Source: an uncultured Eubacteriales bacterium (lineage in GTDB: Bacteria; Bacillota; Clostridia; Lachnospirales; Anaerotignaceae). From it: a stretch of DNA of 13,999 nucleotides. Below, piece by piece: positions 1 through 6,676 of the stretch (the stretch's first letter is position 1; the number at the start of each line of letters is the position of its first letter). Made by a program: the position numbers and the translations under genes. The notes under the pieces were generated by a model. It made no database searches. It worked only from the letters and a program-made list of their open reading frames with translations, and was not told the DNA's origin. The stretch is taken from NCBI GenBank assembly GCA_959604475.1, contig CAUHBX010000005.1, positions 1-13,999 of the forward strand, given 5' to 3'.

Positions 1-783
1 CATGGTCAGATAATGTGGTGCGGTTTCGCAGGTCACATCCAGACCCTCTGCCCTTGCCTTGCGGATAAGTGCCACGCTTTCCTTTGTAGAGATATGGCAG
101 ACATGATATTTCACGCCGGTTTCCTTTACCAGCTGCAAATCTCTCTCAATCTGCTTCCATTCGCTTTCGGAGCATATGCCCTTATGTCCGTTAAGCTCAG
201 CATATTTACCCTTATGGATATATCCTCCCTCAAGCAGAGTATTGTCCTCGCAGTGGGCTACAATCATTTTACCCAATGACTTGGCTTTATGCATTGCGTT
301 TTTCATCATATCGTCGTTTTGCACGCCATGTCCGTCGTCTGAAAAAGCTATGGCATAGGGCGCAATGCCTTCCATATCGGCAAGTTTTTCTCCCATTTCC
401 CCAACAGTTATTGCTCCATATGGGTAGACATGGACTGCCGCTGTTTTTTCTATCGCCTCAGCCTCAAGCAAAATATTTTCAACCGAATCCGGCACGGGCT
501 TAAGGTTTGGCATAGCGCATACTGAAGTATATCCTCCATGCGCCGCCGCCATTGTTCCAGTTTTGATTGTTTCTTTACACAAAAAACCCGGTTCTCTCAG
601 ATGAACATGAACATCTGTAAAACCGGGAAAAATATATTTATTATTAAAATCAAAAGAAACAACGCTTTCGCCATTGGGAAAGCTGCCGTCAACGGAAACA
701 ATTATATTGTCTTTTATAAAGACGTCTGTCTTTCTAAACTGGCTGTCAATGTATACATTAGCGTTTTTCAATAAATACTCCAT
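1..783 (-). CDS. pyrC: Dihydroorotase, N-terminal part (cut by left edge)
   Basis: This zinc enzyme catalyses cyclisation of N-carbamoyl-aspartate to dihydroorotate in pyrimidine synthesis, in the cytoplasm. I translated 261 codons from the ATG at 783; the frame stays open to base 1. Visible type I dihydroorotase and amidohydrolase motifs, in order, are DVHVHLREPG (the metal-binding HxH strand), CAMPNLKPVPDS, AFSDDG, AHCED, CHISTKES and CETAPHYL. The family is usually about 420-430 residues, so roughly 165 are missing to the left. The start is supported by GGAGG 5-9 bases upstream and a sigma-A promoter at 820-848. The predicted transcript start lies only about 30 bases from the ATG, which leaves no room for a PyrR-type attenuator. 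No other pyr gene is in view. The identity is confident; the paralogous hydantoinase/allantoinase alternative fits the LREPG and SDDG motifs less well. Confidence 0.93.
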   Translation of the reverse strand, partial: MEYLLKNANVYIDSQFRKTDVFIKDNIIVSVDGSFPNGESVVSFDFNNKYIFPGFTDVHVHLREPGFLCKETIKTGTMAAAHGGYTSVCAMPNLKPVPDSVENILLEAEAIEKTAAVHVYPYGAITVGEMGEKLADMEGIAPYAIAFSDDGHGVQNDDMMKNAMHKAKSLGKMIVAHCEDNTLLEGGYIHKGKYAELNGHKGICSESEWKQIERDLQLVKETGVKYHVCHISTKESVALIRKARAEGLDVTCETAPHYLTM

Positions 784-819
784 TGAATATCCTCCGTTTC
801 CATTCTGTACACCGCAGAT

Positions 820-848
820 ATTTTATCATTAGCGGAACAGGCTGTCAA
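820..848 (-). promoter_or_regulatory. Sigma-A promoter of pyrC
   Basis: Read on the minus strand, TTGACA (848-843) is followed by exactly 17 bases and then TAAAAT (825-820). A TG dinucleotide placed for an extended -10 precedes it (TGATAAAAT). This is a perfect -35 and a 5/6 -10 about 37 bases from the pyrC start codon. It is the best consensus promoter in the window. Confidence 0.8.
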
Positions 849-863
849 GGGAGAAATTAATAT

Positions 864-1607
864 TTAATCGTTAATGTCCACGCCATTGTCTATGCCGAAG
901 TGAATATTATCGGTACCCAAAAAATTTATCATATACTCCTTTGCATCTTCACTCCATTCATAGGCGTATACATCAGTCGTATTATAAATACCGTTTACCG
1001 CAAATCCTGTCATTCCGCATTTTTCACTAAGCTCATCCCAGTTATTATCCAGCAGCGCGAATATCCTGTCCATCTCCTCATCAGTATAATAAACTATATC
1101 CTTTGTTATCCTGACCGTTCCCAGAGACTCATCCCAGGCTATATTCTCATCTCCAATGCCTATGGCGTTAAGAACGTACCTTAAAGGTATAAAGGAGCGG
1201 CCGTCCTTTATAACGGGCAGGCAATCCATCTCAACGTCTGTTTCCACACCGTTGTTATAGGTTTTGAGTACCTTAGAACCTATTTGCACCTGTAAAACAG
1301 TATCCCATGTCGTCGCGCGTCTCAATGTAATGGTTTTGCTTTCTTTATCCCACACGGTTTCTATTCTTGGCTCGGCAATAATATTTTGTACATACCTAAG
1401 CGGTATTTGTATTCTCCCGTATTCGTCTGCGAAAATTGCGTCTCCATAATATCTTGCTGAATATTTTTTGCCGTTTATATTGTAAATAACCCTATCGGAG
1501 CCAAGATTTAATTCTACAATGGAGTCGGGATACTCCTCTGCAAAGCTTACAGCATTCATATTTATTACCGAAAAAACAAATACGAGCAGAAAAATTATTC
1601 TTTTCAT
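864..1607 (-). CDS. Secreted stalk-domain protein (copper amine oxidase N-terminal-like)
   Basis: This is a 247-residue exported protein. Residues 1-23 form a signal peptide: MKR, a hydrophobic run, then SFA before EE. Residues about 40-168 carry the tandem repeat typical of the copper amine oxidase N-terminal-like (PF07833) fold. The first half has GRIQIPLRYV (64-73) followed by VWDKESKTITL. The second has GRSFIPLRYV (136-145) followed by AWDESLGTVRI. These domains in Firmicutes are generally taken to be extracellular or wall-associated and are not themselves oxidases. The last 75 or so residues are acidic, rich in aromatic residues, and match nothing I recognise. AGGAGA sits just upstream of the ATG. 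The gene may be transcribed with the CPBP protease gene behind it, as the gap is 88 bases. Partner and substrate are unknown. Confidence 0.82.
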   Translation of the reverse strand: MKRIIFLLVFVFSVINMNAVSFAEEYPDSIVELNLGSDRVIYNINGKKYSARYYGDAIFADEYGRIQIPLRYVQNIIAEPRIETVWDKESKTITLRRATTWDTVLQVQIGSKVLKTYNNGVETDVEMDCLPVIKDGRSFIPLRYVLNAIGIGDENIAWDESLGTVRITKDIVYYTDEEMDRIFALLDNNWDELSEKCGMTGFAVNGIYNTTDVYAYEWSEDAKEYMINFLGTDNIHFGIDNGVDIND

Positions 1608-1695
1608 AAAATCTTCTCCTTACTATTTGTATAGATATGCATTAACTACAAAATAGGCTTGAGTATCTAAATTGCTCTTTTTACAGTCCTGCTTA

Positions 1696-2622
1696 TTATG
1701 TAACAGGATTTACACTTGCTATTGTTGATATTATAAAATAAAGTATTACAATTACCATAAGTACAGATGTAAAAAAATATTTTACTGCGTTTTTCCGAGT
1801 TTTATTTCCATTCCAAAACTCATTTATTTCCTTTCCTTTTAAAGCCAGTAAGGAAATGCTTGCTACAGCACATAAAATCATAAGCACACTGTCAGCATTC
1901 CACACTGCGTCCCATTGTGCCCCTAAAAATCCAATTACTTCAACAAACAGATTATTTAATATATGCAGGACAATTGCCGCGCCGAGTGAATACTCCATTG
2001 CAAGATAGCCGAAAAGCATTCCGATTAAAAAGGTTATCGGGAACTGAACAATATTCTGATGAATAAGTGCAAATAAAAACGCCGAAATTATTATTGCAAA
2101 AACCTTTCCGTTAGGGGCAAGTTTTTTCATAATAATCCCTCGGAAAAGGAGCTCCTCGCTGAGCGGGGCAAATATAATAGAATATACAAAGCCGGAAATA
2201 TAAATTGAAGGGTCGCCAGCAAGCGAGGCAGCTTCCTCCATTCCATAGCCAAGCTGCGACAGCAGCACCTCAAATGGCTGAAGAATACAGTTTCCAAAAA
2301 ACTGCATTCCCTGCATCAGTATAAAAAATATAAAAATTGTTTTAAAGCCCGCAGTTTTATTCCTTTTAAATGAAGGCGGCTGTCTGTAGCAGAGATAAAC
2401 GGCAAGAACAGAAATTGTCGAGGCCAGTATAAGCGATAATCCTGTATTATATACAATATCATATATTTCCCGCAAATCCATGCCGGGATTTTTTATGTAA
2501 AGATACTGGGCCAAGCCTAAATCAGCCATATTTACTGTTACTAAAAACAAAATATTATAAATAATTATTGTCAGCGCCATGAAATTAAAGGACCTTTTTG
2601 CCGCTCTTTTATCCAAATCCAT
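1696..2622 (-). CDS. CPBP-family intramembrane metalloprotease
   Basis: This 308-residue polytopic membrane protein belongs to the CPBP/Abi (CaaX protease-like) family. All three family motifs are present, numbered from the start chosen here: EELLFRG (E156, E157, R161), FALIHQN (H188) and HILNN (H220, N224). The Glu and His residues are the expected metal ligands or catalytic residues. About eight hydrophobic segments are visible. I prefer the ATG at 2622 to an in-frame ATG 18 bases upstream, because AGGAGAAG lies between the two and is correctly spaced only for the downstream one. Members of this family act in bacteriocin immunity, signalling or protein processing; nothing nearby (no bacteriocin-like peptide) fixes the role. 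The family call is confident and the function is not. Confidence 0.88.
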   Translation of the reverse strand: MDLDKRAAKRSFNFMALTIIIYNILFLVTVNMADLGLAQYLYIKNPGMDLREIYDIVYNTGLSLILASTISVLAVYLCYRQPPSFKRNKTAGFKTIFIFFILMQGMQFFGNCILQPFEVLLSQLGYGMEEAASLAGDPSIYISGFVYSIIFAPLSEELLFRGIIMKKLAPNGKVFAIIISAFLFALIHQNIVQFPITFLIGMLFGYLAMEYSLGAAIVLHILNNLFVEVIGFLGAQWDAVWNADSVLMILCAVASISLLALKGKEINEFWNGNKTRKNAVKYFFTSVLMVIVILYFIISTIASVNPVT

Positions 2623-2763
2623 AAAAACTTCTCCTATCATATATTATATATAACAGTCTAATGGAAAACGGAACGAACAGCAACCAAACACAATCCTAAT
2701 TTTCCCTTTCTTAAATCCGACATTTTCAATACATTTTTTAGCAATTATTCTCCAATAACTACC

Positions 2764-2797
2764 TGTAATATTTAATTCAGCCCGTGAAATAATACTA
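2764..2797 (+). promoter_or_regulatory. Possible forespore (sigma-G-like) promoter of the SASP gene
   Basis: AATACTA (2791-2797) resembles the sigma-F/G -10 CATACTA, and TGTAATA (2764-2770) loosely resembles the -35. Spore protein genes of this class are known to depend on sigma-G. The spacing of about 20 bases is longer than the usual 17-18, so this is a weak call that rests partly on gene identity. The rest of the 2623-2853 gap is AT-rich and shows nothing else I can name. Confidence 0.25.
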
Positions 2798-2853
2798 GCG
2801 TAACACAAAAACAGTTACAAACAAATGAAACATAAATCAGGAGGTTGATTTTA

Positions 2854-3066
2854 ATGTCATCTAACAGAAGTTCAAACAGAGCAGAAGTTCCCGAAGCAAG
2901 AGAAGCACTTGACCAGTTCAAGTATGAAGTAGCTCAGGAGCTCAACATCCCCTTAAAAAGAGGTTACAATGGTGACCTCACATCCGCACAGAATGGTTAT
3001 GTAGGCGGATATATGGTTAAAAAGATGATTGAAGCACAGGAAAAACAGATGTCAGGTATGCGCTAA
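2854..3066 (+). CDS. Alpha/beta-type small acid-soluble spore protein
   Basis: This 70-residue protein coats and protects forespore DNA and is degraded at germination. VPEAREALDQFKYEVAQEL (12-30) is the first conserved block and holds the site where the germination protease GPR would cut (after E25, before V26). YNGDLTSAQNGYVGGYMVKKMIE (38-60) is the second, DNA-binding block in its clostridial form. Length fits the family (60-75). I chose the ATG at 2854 because AGGAGG (2839-2844) is 9 bases upstream; the in-frame TTG at 2845 touches the ribosome site. Many Clostridia have several such genes, and which paralogue this is cannot be said. It is monocistronic, followed by hairpins. Its presence is the strongest evidence that the host forms spores. 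Confidence 0.95.
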   Translation: MSSNRSSNRAEVPEAREALDQFKYEVAQELNIPLKRGYNGDLTSAQNGYVGGYMVKKMIEAQEKQMSGMR

Positions 3067-3079
3067 TCAGCGTTTTATA

Positions 3080-3100
3080 GTGCCGGCTCTTTGCCGGCAC
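3080..3100 (+). terminator. GC-rich hairpin after the SASP gene
   Basis: GTGCCGGC (3080-3087) and GCCGGCAC (3093-3100) form a perfect 8-bp stem with a TCTTT loop. An outer TCAGCG (3067-3072) can also pair with CGCTGA (3105-3110). The following tract is only CTTTCG, so it is a weak intrinsic terminator; it may instead protect the mRNA 3' end. Confidence 0.55.
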
Positions 3101-3106
3101 CTTTCG

Positions 3107-3220
3107 CTGAAATCAATTAGGATTTCAGCTTTCTGATAAATCTGCTAAGTCCGCCTTAAAATATCTGCCTTGCAGAAAGCGGACATTCTCCCAAGTATCA
3201 GCACCCGCTGATGCTTGGGA
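3107..3220 (+). other. Structured spacer rich in inverted repeats
   Basis: Several perfect or near-perfect stems follow one another. CTGAAATC (3107-3114) pairs with GATTTCAG (3121-3128). GTCCGC (3149-3154) pairs with GCGGAC (3179-3184) and encloses TCTGC/GCAGA (3164-3168 with 3172-3176). A 14-bp hairpin with one G.U pair and an ACCC tetraloop spans 3189-3220. GCTTTCTG (3128-3135) is also perfectly complementary to CAGAAAGC (3173-3180), which would exclude some of the local stems. No open reading frame explains it. It could be a 3' untranslated region, a small RNA or a repeat relic; I do not recognise a known RNA family. Confidence 0.4.
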
Positions 3221-3230
3221 GCTAAAACGG

Positions 3231-3264
3231 AAGGACGGCCTTATAGCCGTCCTTCTTATTTTTT
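3231..3264 (+). terminator. Intrinsic terminator between convergent genes
   Basis: AAGGACGGC (3231-3239) and GCCGTCCTT (3246-3254) form a perfect 9-bp stem with a CTTATA loop, followed by CTTA and then six T's (3259-3264). It stops rightward transcription from the SASP side. Read leftward from the 3266-4003 gene, the same stem is followed only by CCGTTTT, so it may serve that gene less well. Confidence 0.75.
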
Positions 3265-3265
3265 A

Positions 3266-4003
3266 TTACCAATCCCATTCATCAGGATATCTTAGCTCGT
3301 CAAGCAGGCTCAAAAACATGGAAATATTGCCGTCCTTGGCATGCTCCTGCATTGACCTTTCCTTTGACATGTATTCCTCGTCCCTTTCGGCCAGTTTTTT
3401 TATAACCCCAACTGTAAAATCTTCTCGGCCGCTTTCATTTTTAATATATCTTATATTTAAAATGTCTATCCATTCCCTGCAGTACCCTTTATATCTCATA
3501 TCCTTATTCTGGCATATCGTTTCATAATCCCTATAAGGCTTTATGCTCTCAAATCTTTCCTCACCTATTACATTTCTGACCGCATTCCAGACTGAAGCCT
3601 GGAAAAAGCGGATAAACGCCTTGTCAATATAATATCTTTCTCGTATTTTGCCGGCAAGGGAAGAATTTTTGTCGGCCATGTTATTGACATAGAAATCATT
3701 ACTCTCCGCCAGTATAATATAGTCGTTTAATGCATCGGCAACAAATATTGCCTCTGGCAAAAGCATTTTTAACTTATAGCTTGGCGTATCACACCTTGTC
3801 ATAAAGCTGTCCCTTTCGGCCCTGTATGCGTGAAGCAGTTCAAAGACAAAATGCTGTACAACGGAATGGACATATTCATATCCCTCATAGCTTGTCCTGT
3901 CTCCTGTCACATTGCTTACGGCCTCTCTTAAAAAATATAAATCCTCATAATCGCCGGAAATAAAAACACCGGCGCCGTTTTCTGTTAATTCTATCTGCAG
4001 CAT
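3266..4003 (-). CDS. Uncharacterised 245-residue cytoplasmic protein
   Basis: I do not recognise this protein with confidence. The opening, LTENGAGVFISGDYEDLYFLREAV, loosely recalls a small group I know as DUF6904, but that is a memory-based guess. It has no signal peptide and no membrane segment. It is predicted mostly helical, rich in Tyr, Asp and Glu, and ends in YPDEWDW. The ATG at 4003 has AGGAGG (4016-4011) 7 bases upstream. A second, out-of-frame ATG sits between the two. It has its own sigma-A promoter, bracketed by an inverted repeat, and is divergent from the CDF exporter. Codon use looks like that of its neighbours, with no sign of recent transfer. A role tied to metal handling is conceivable from position only. 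Confidence 0.72.
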   Translation of the reverse strand: MLQIELTENGAGVFISGDYEDLYFLREAVSNVTGDRTSYEGYEYVHSVVQHFVFELLHAYRAERDSFMTRCDTPSYKLKMLLPEAIFVADALNDYIILAESNDFYVNNMADKNSSLAGKIRERYYIDKAFIRFFQASVWNAVRNVIGEERFESIKPYRDYETICQNKDMRYKGYCREWIDILNIRYIKNESGREDFTVGVIKKLAERDEEYMSKERSMQEHAKDGNISMFLSLLDELRYPDEWDW

Positions 4004-4017
4004 TCATTTTCCTCCTC

Positions 4018-4082
4018 TTAAGGCTTGATATTTAAATTATAACATATAATAATATGGGTGTCGACAAACGCTCAAGCCTTAA
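4018..4082. repeat. 11-bp inverted repeat bracketing a promoter
   Basis: TTAAGGCTTGA (4018-4028) and TCAAGCCTTAA (4072-4082) are perfect reverse complements, 43 bases apart. They enclose the complete -35/-10 of the leftward gene and nothing else. Each arm is itself a near-dyad (AAG-G-CTT core). The arm centres are 54 bp apart, close to five helical turns. This fits either a pair of operators or the ends of a small invertible promoter. Confidence 0.6.
4036..4064 (-). promoter_or_regulatory. Sigma-A promoter of the 3266-4003 gene
   Basis: On the minus strand TCGACA (4064-4059) is followed by 17 bases and a perfect TATAAT (4041-4036). Transcription would start near 4029, so the left repeat arm lies within the first dozen transcribed bases and the right arm just upstream of the -35. 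Confidence 0.75.
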
Positions 4083-4123
4083 AAAAACAAAGGAAATTTT
4101 TTCTTTTTGTTTTAACCGGTTTG

Positions 4124-4132
4124 TGTTATAAT
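4124..4132 (+). promoter_or_regulatory. Extended -10 promoter of the CDF exporter gene
   Basis: TGTTATAAT (TG at 4124-4125, TATAAT at 4127-4132) is a perfect extended -10, about 38 bases before the start codon. No good -35 is found 16-18 bases upstream. An 8-bp palindrome, AACCGGTT (4114-4121), ends just upstream and could be an operator. Confidence 0.55.
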
Positions 4133-4169
4133 TTTAAGAATATTTAAAATAACGGAGGTCAATTTTGTA

Positions 4170-5360
4170 ATGCAGGACTGGCTTATTAGAAAATTTATAA
4201 AAAATTATGACAATACACATGACCTTTCGGTCAGAACAGCATACGGCAAGCTGTCAGGAAAGGTTGGCATATTCTGCAACACACTGCTTTTTGCCGGTAA
4301 ATTTTTTGTCGGCACAATAGCAGGCAGCGTTTCCATTACCGCCGATGCAGTAAATAACCTTTCTGACGCCGCCTCAAGCATTATAAGCCTAATCGGTTTT
4401 AAAATGGCTGAAAAGCCTGCCGACGAGGACCATCCATACGGACACGCCAGATATGAGTATCTGTCCGGACTGACCGTCGCTGTTATGATAATACTTATCG
4501 GCTTCGAGCTTTTCAAAAGCAGTCTGAATAAGGTGCTTCATCCATCTGCTGTTGATTTCAGCTGGGTTGCCGTTGGGGTGCTTATATGCTCTATCCTCAT
4601 AAAGCTATGGATGGCGCTTTTTAACCGTTCTATGGGCAAAAAAATAAATTCACAGGCATTGGAAGCCACTGCGGCTGACAGCAGGAACGACGTAGTTTCC
4701 ACAGGCGCTGTTTTAGCGGCCACAATAATATCTCATTTCTGCAGTGTAGAACTCGACGGATACATGGGTATAGCGGTTGCCGTATTCATACTTTACAGCG
4801 GTATGGGCCTTGTAAAAGATACTCTTGACCCTCTGCTTGGCAAGGCTCCCGACCCTGAGTTCGTTGATTATATACAAAATAAAATAATGTCGTATAAAGG
4901 AGTGCTCGGCACGCACGACCTTATGATACATGACTACGGCCCCGGCCGCCAGTTTGCCAGCGTTCATGTTGAAATGGCGGCAGAGGACAACGTTTTGGAA
5001 AGCCATGACGTTATAGATAACATAGAGCGTGACTTCCTAAAAAACGACGGCCTGAACCTTATTGTTCATTTCGACCCGATAGTGACCGGAGACGACACGG
5101 TAAACGATTTAAGGTGCTGGCTGATGGAAAAGGTAAAAACGATAGACAAGAACCTGAGTATACACGATATGCGCATTGTCCCGGGCACATCACACACAAA
5201 TCTTATATTTGACTGCGTTATGCCCCATTCGCTTAATATGACACCTTCGGAGCTGAAATCTAAAATACGTAATCTTGTAAACGAAGAGTACCCGAACTAC
5301 TACTGTGTTATGACTATAGACTCTTGTTATGCGGCAATGCCGCACACACATGCAGATTAA
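4170..5360 (+). CDS. Cation diffusion facilitator, manganese-type (MntE-like) exporter
   Basis: This 396-residue inner-membrane antiporter exports divalent metal ions in exchange for protons. Six membrane segments lie at about 30-220, including the segment-2 motif with N62 and D66 and the segment-5 motif with D170 and D174, plus the family loop EDHPYGH (86-92). Transport-site sets are known to be HD-HD in zinc exporters such as CzcD and ND-DD in pneumococcal MntE. The ND-DD set seen here points to manganese, an inference from that pattern. The C-terminal cytoplasmic domain (from about 225, HVHVE-like at 265-268) is followed by a second alpha/beta extension to 396, as in the long Firmicutes members. 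The ATG has GGAGG 11 bases upstream; an upstream TTG is immediately followed by a stop. It ends in a strong terminator. No Mn-sensing riboswitch (yybP-ykoY type) was seen in the short leader. Confidence 0.92.
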   Translation: MQDWLIRKFIKNYDNTHDLSVRTAYGKLSGKVGIFCNTLLFAGKFFVGTIAGSVSITADAVNNLSDAASSIISLIGFKMAEKPADEDHPYGHARYEYLSGLTVAVMIILIGFELFKSSLNKVLHPSAVDFSWVAVGVLICSILIKLWMALFNRSMGKKINSQALEATAADSRNDVVSTGAVLAATIISHFCSVELDGYMGIAVAVFILYSGMGLVKDTLDPLLGKAPDPEFVDYIQNKIMSYKGVLGTHDLMIHDYGPGRQFASVHVEMAAEDNVLESHDVIDNIERDFLKNDGLNLIVHFDPIVTGDDTVNDLRCWLMEKVKTIDKNLSIHDMRIVPGTSHTNLIFDCVMPHSLNMTPSELKSKIRNLVNEEYPNYYCVMTIDSCYAAMPHTHAD

Positions 5361-5384
5361 AAAAGCCCTTGAGGGGCTTTTTTT
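5359..5384 (+). terminator. Terminator of the CDF exporter gene
   Basis: AAAAAAGCCC and GGGCTTTTTT pair around a TTGAG loop and run straight into seven T's (5378-5384). The stem begins inside the stop codon. Confidence 0.85.
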
Positions 5385-5477
5385 ATTGTGTTCACACACA
5401 AATCGGGCATATTTTTACACAAACTGTTCTCCATAAGCTTCTGATGCTCCACAACGCAGGCATTACATTTTAAAGAA

Positions 5478-5506
5478 AAAATCCGTGAGATAAACTCACG
5501 GATTTT
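5478..5506 (-). terminator. Terminator of the puuD-mscS-DUF951-AEC operon
   Basis: A perfect 12-bp stem (5478-5489 with 5495-5506, five-base loop) lies 10 bases past the AEC stop. Leftward, the stem ends in a T run with a further TTCTTT. Rightward, TTTTAATT follows, so it may also work for readthrough from the CDF gene. The rest of the 5385-5477 gap shows no gene. Confidence 0.85.
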
Positions 5507-5516
5507 AATTATATAT

Positions 5517-6458
5517 TTAAATAGTGCAAAATCCGGCTAAAAACGTAAATACAACCGGCATTGTAAACAGGCAGCAGACCGTAGTGGCCAAAAGAGATGC
5601 CACAGCATAGTCCGGAGCAGCGTCATACTCCTGAGCGAGCACTGTAATTATGAGCATTGACGGAAGCATAGCAAATATTGTTCCAGCCAAAAGCATTTCA
5701 TCGGATATTAGCCCGGTTGCCTTGAGAATGAAAAAAAACAGCACGGGTACAACTATAAGCTTAATCGGTACCGTAAGGAATACCTTAGGCTTTTCAAAAA
5801 GCTTTTTAAAGCCCCTTCTACCTATATCTGCGCCTATGTATAGAAGGCCAATATACTTCTGTACGTTTCCAACGCCCGTCACTGCCTCCCAAACCGTTCC
5901 TTTTGGTGTAAAGCCCGCAAATATAAGCGCAAGGGCTATAACAAGCGCTACCGTAGACGGAGTTATCATTTTTTTAAAGCTTATCTGCGCCTTGCCCTTG
6001 CCTGCTGACAGTATGCCTACGCCGGCAGTCCACGTCATTATAGTTTCAACAATGATATAGGCCGCTATGTAAAGTCCGCTTCGCTCCGGAAAAACAGCGG
6101 TAAGAATAGGAAATCCAACCAAGGCGCTGTTTATAAACGAAGCAGAGCAGGCATGGCAGCCTAGCTCAGGCTGCTTAAGCCTCATAAGCTTTCCGCTTAA
6201 AAAACCTATAAGTATAGCTAACGCAAACATAAAAAACATAACGAACACAAAGGGCCACACCTGAAAAAGCTCATCCCTTGTGCCGCCGTTGGCAACGCTA
6301 GTCAGTATAAGGAAAGGAAGCGTAACCTTCATCATAAATTTCTGTATCTGGTCTACGCACTCGCTTGTGATAAACTTTGACTTAGCGGCCGCAAACCCGA
6401 TTAAAAGCACTGTAGCAAAAAATATTATCTGCTGCAGTATTATCCCCTGTAAATCCAT
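5517..6458 (-). CDS. AEC (auxin efflux carrier) family transporter
   Basis: This 313-residue membrane protein has about ten hydrophobic segments over its whole length, the size and layout of bacterial AEC permeases (PF03547). Visible family features are a first segment followed by KSKFIT, the MMKVTLPFLIL stretch around residue 45 (helix-breaking Pro), ASFINSALVGFPI near residue 110 and a second half ending in AMLPSMLIITVLAQEY. Characterised bacterial members move dicarboxylates such as malate or malonate, or other small organic acids; the substrate here cannot be read from sequence. AGGGG lies 8-12 bases upstream of the ATG. It is the last gene of a four-gene leftward operon, 19 bases after the DUF951 gene, and is followed by a strong terminator. 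The family call is firm. Confidence 0.88.
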   Translation of the reverse strand: MDLQGIILQQIIFFATVLLIGFAAAKSKFITSECVDQIQKFMMKVTLPFLILTSVANGGTRDELFQVWPFVFVMFFMFALAILIGFLSGKLMRLKQPELGCHACSASFINSALVGFPILTAVFPERSGLYIAAYIIVETIMTWTAGVGILSAGKGKAQISFKKMITPSTVALVIALALIFAGFTPKGTVWEAVTGVGNVQKYIGLLYIGADIGRRGFKKLFEKPKVFLTVPIKLIVVPVLFFFILKATGLISDEMLLAGTIFAMLPSMLIITVLAQEYDAAPDYAVASLLATTVCCLFTMPVVFTFLAGFCTI

Positions 6459-6477
6459 TTCTTTACCCCTAACAAGT

Positions 6478-6675
6478 TTATTCTTCCGCCTTTTGTGCCG
6501 GCCTTACTATTTTTTTTACACTCTTTTCAAACTTTGCCCTCGGAAGCATAACCATATGTCCGCAGCCGCAGCACTTCATCCTGAAATCCATACCCACACG
6601 CAGCACTTCCCATTCGTTTGAGCCGCAGGGATGGGTTTTTTTCATCTGCACAATATCCCCTACCGAAAAATCCAT
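6478..6675 (-). CDS. DUF951 family protein (YyzM-like)
   Basis: This 65-residue protein is recognised by its compact motif order: VGDIVQMKKTHPCGSNEWEVLRVG (5-28), then CCGCGHMVMLPRAKFEKSVKKI (35-56). Cysteines 17, 35, 36 and 38, with H15 and H40, could bind one zinc; that is an inference. The biochemical role of DUF951 is, as far as I know, not established. In Firmicutes it often sits beside a small mechanosensitive channel gene, as here. It starts one base after the mscS stop codon, with its AGGGGG ribosome site inside the end of mscS, so translational coupling is likely. The basic C-terminal tail is typical for the family. Confidence 0.9.
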   Translation of the reverse strand: MDFSVGDIVQMKKTHPCGSNEWEVLRVGMDFRMKCCGCGHMVMLPRAKFEKSVKKIVRPAQKAEE

Positions 6676-6676
6676 A

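Noticed and set aside
864..1607. A copper amine oxidase enzyme
   Set aside because: Only the N-terminal-like stalk repeat is present; there is no catalytic domain, topaquinone tyrosine motif or copper histidines.
1655..1662. AGGCTTGA upstream of the stalk-domain gene, matching the arms at 4018-4082
   Set aside because: Only 8 bases are shared, there is no second arm nearby and the position is not tied to a clear promoter; likely chance.
4713..5006. Open frame on the minus strand inside the CDF exporter gene (also 4205-4516 and 5650-6060 in other genes)
   Set aside because: These have no ribosome site, no family motif and complete overlap with strongly supported genes; they are shadows.
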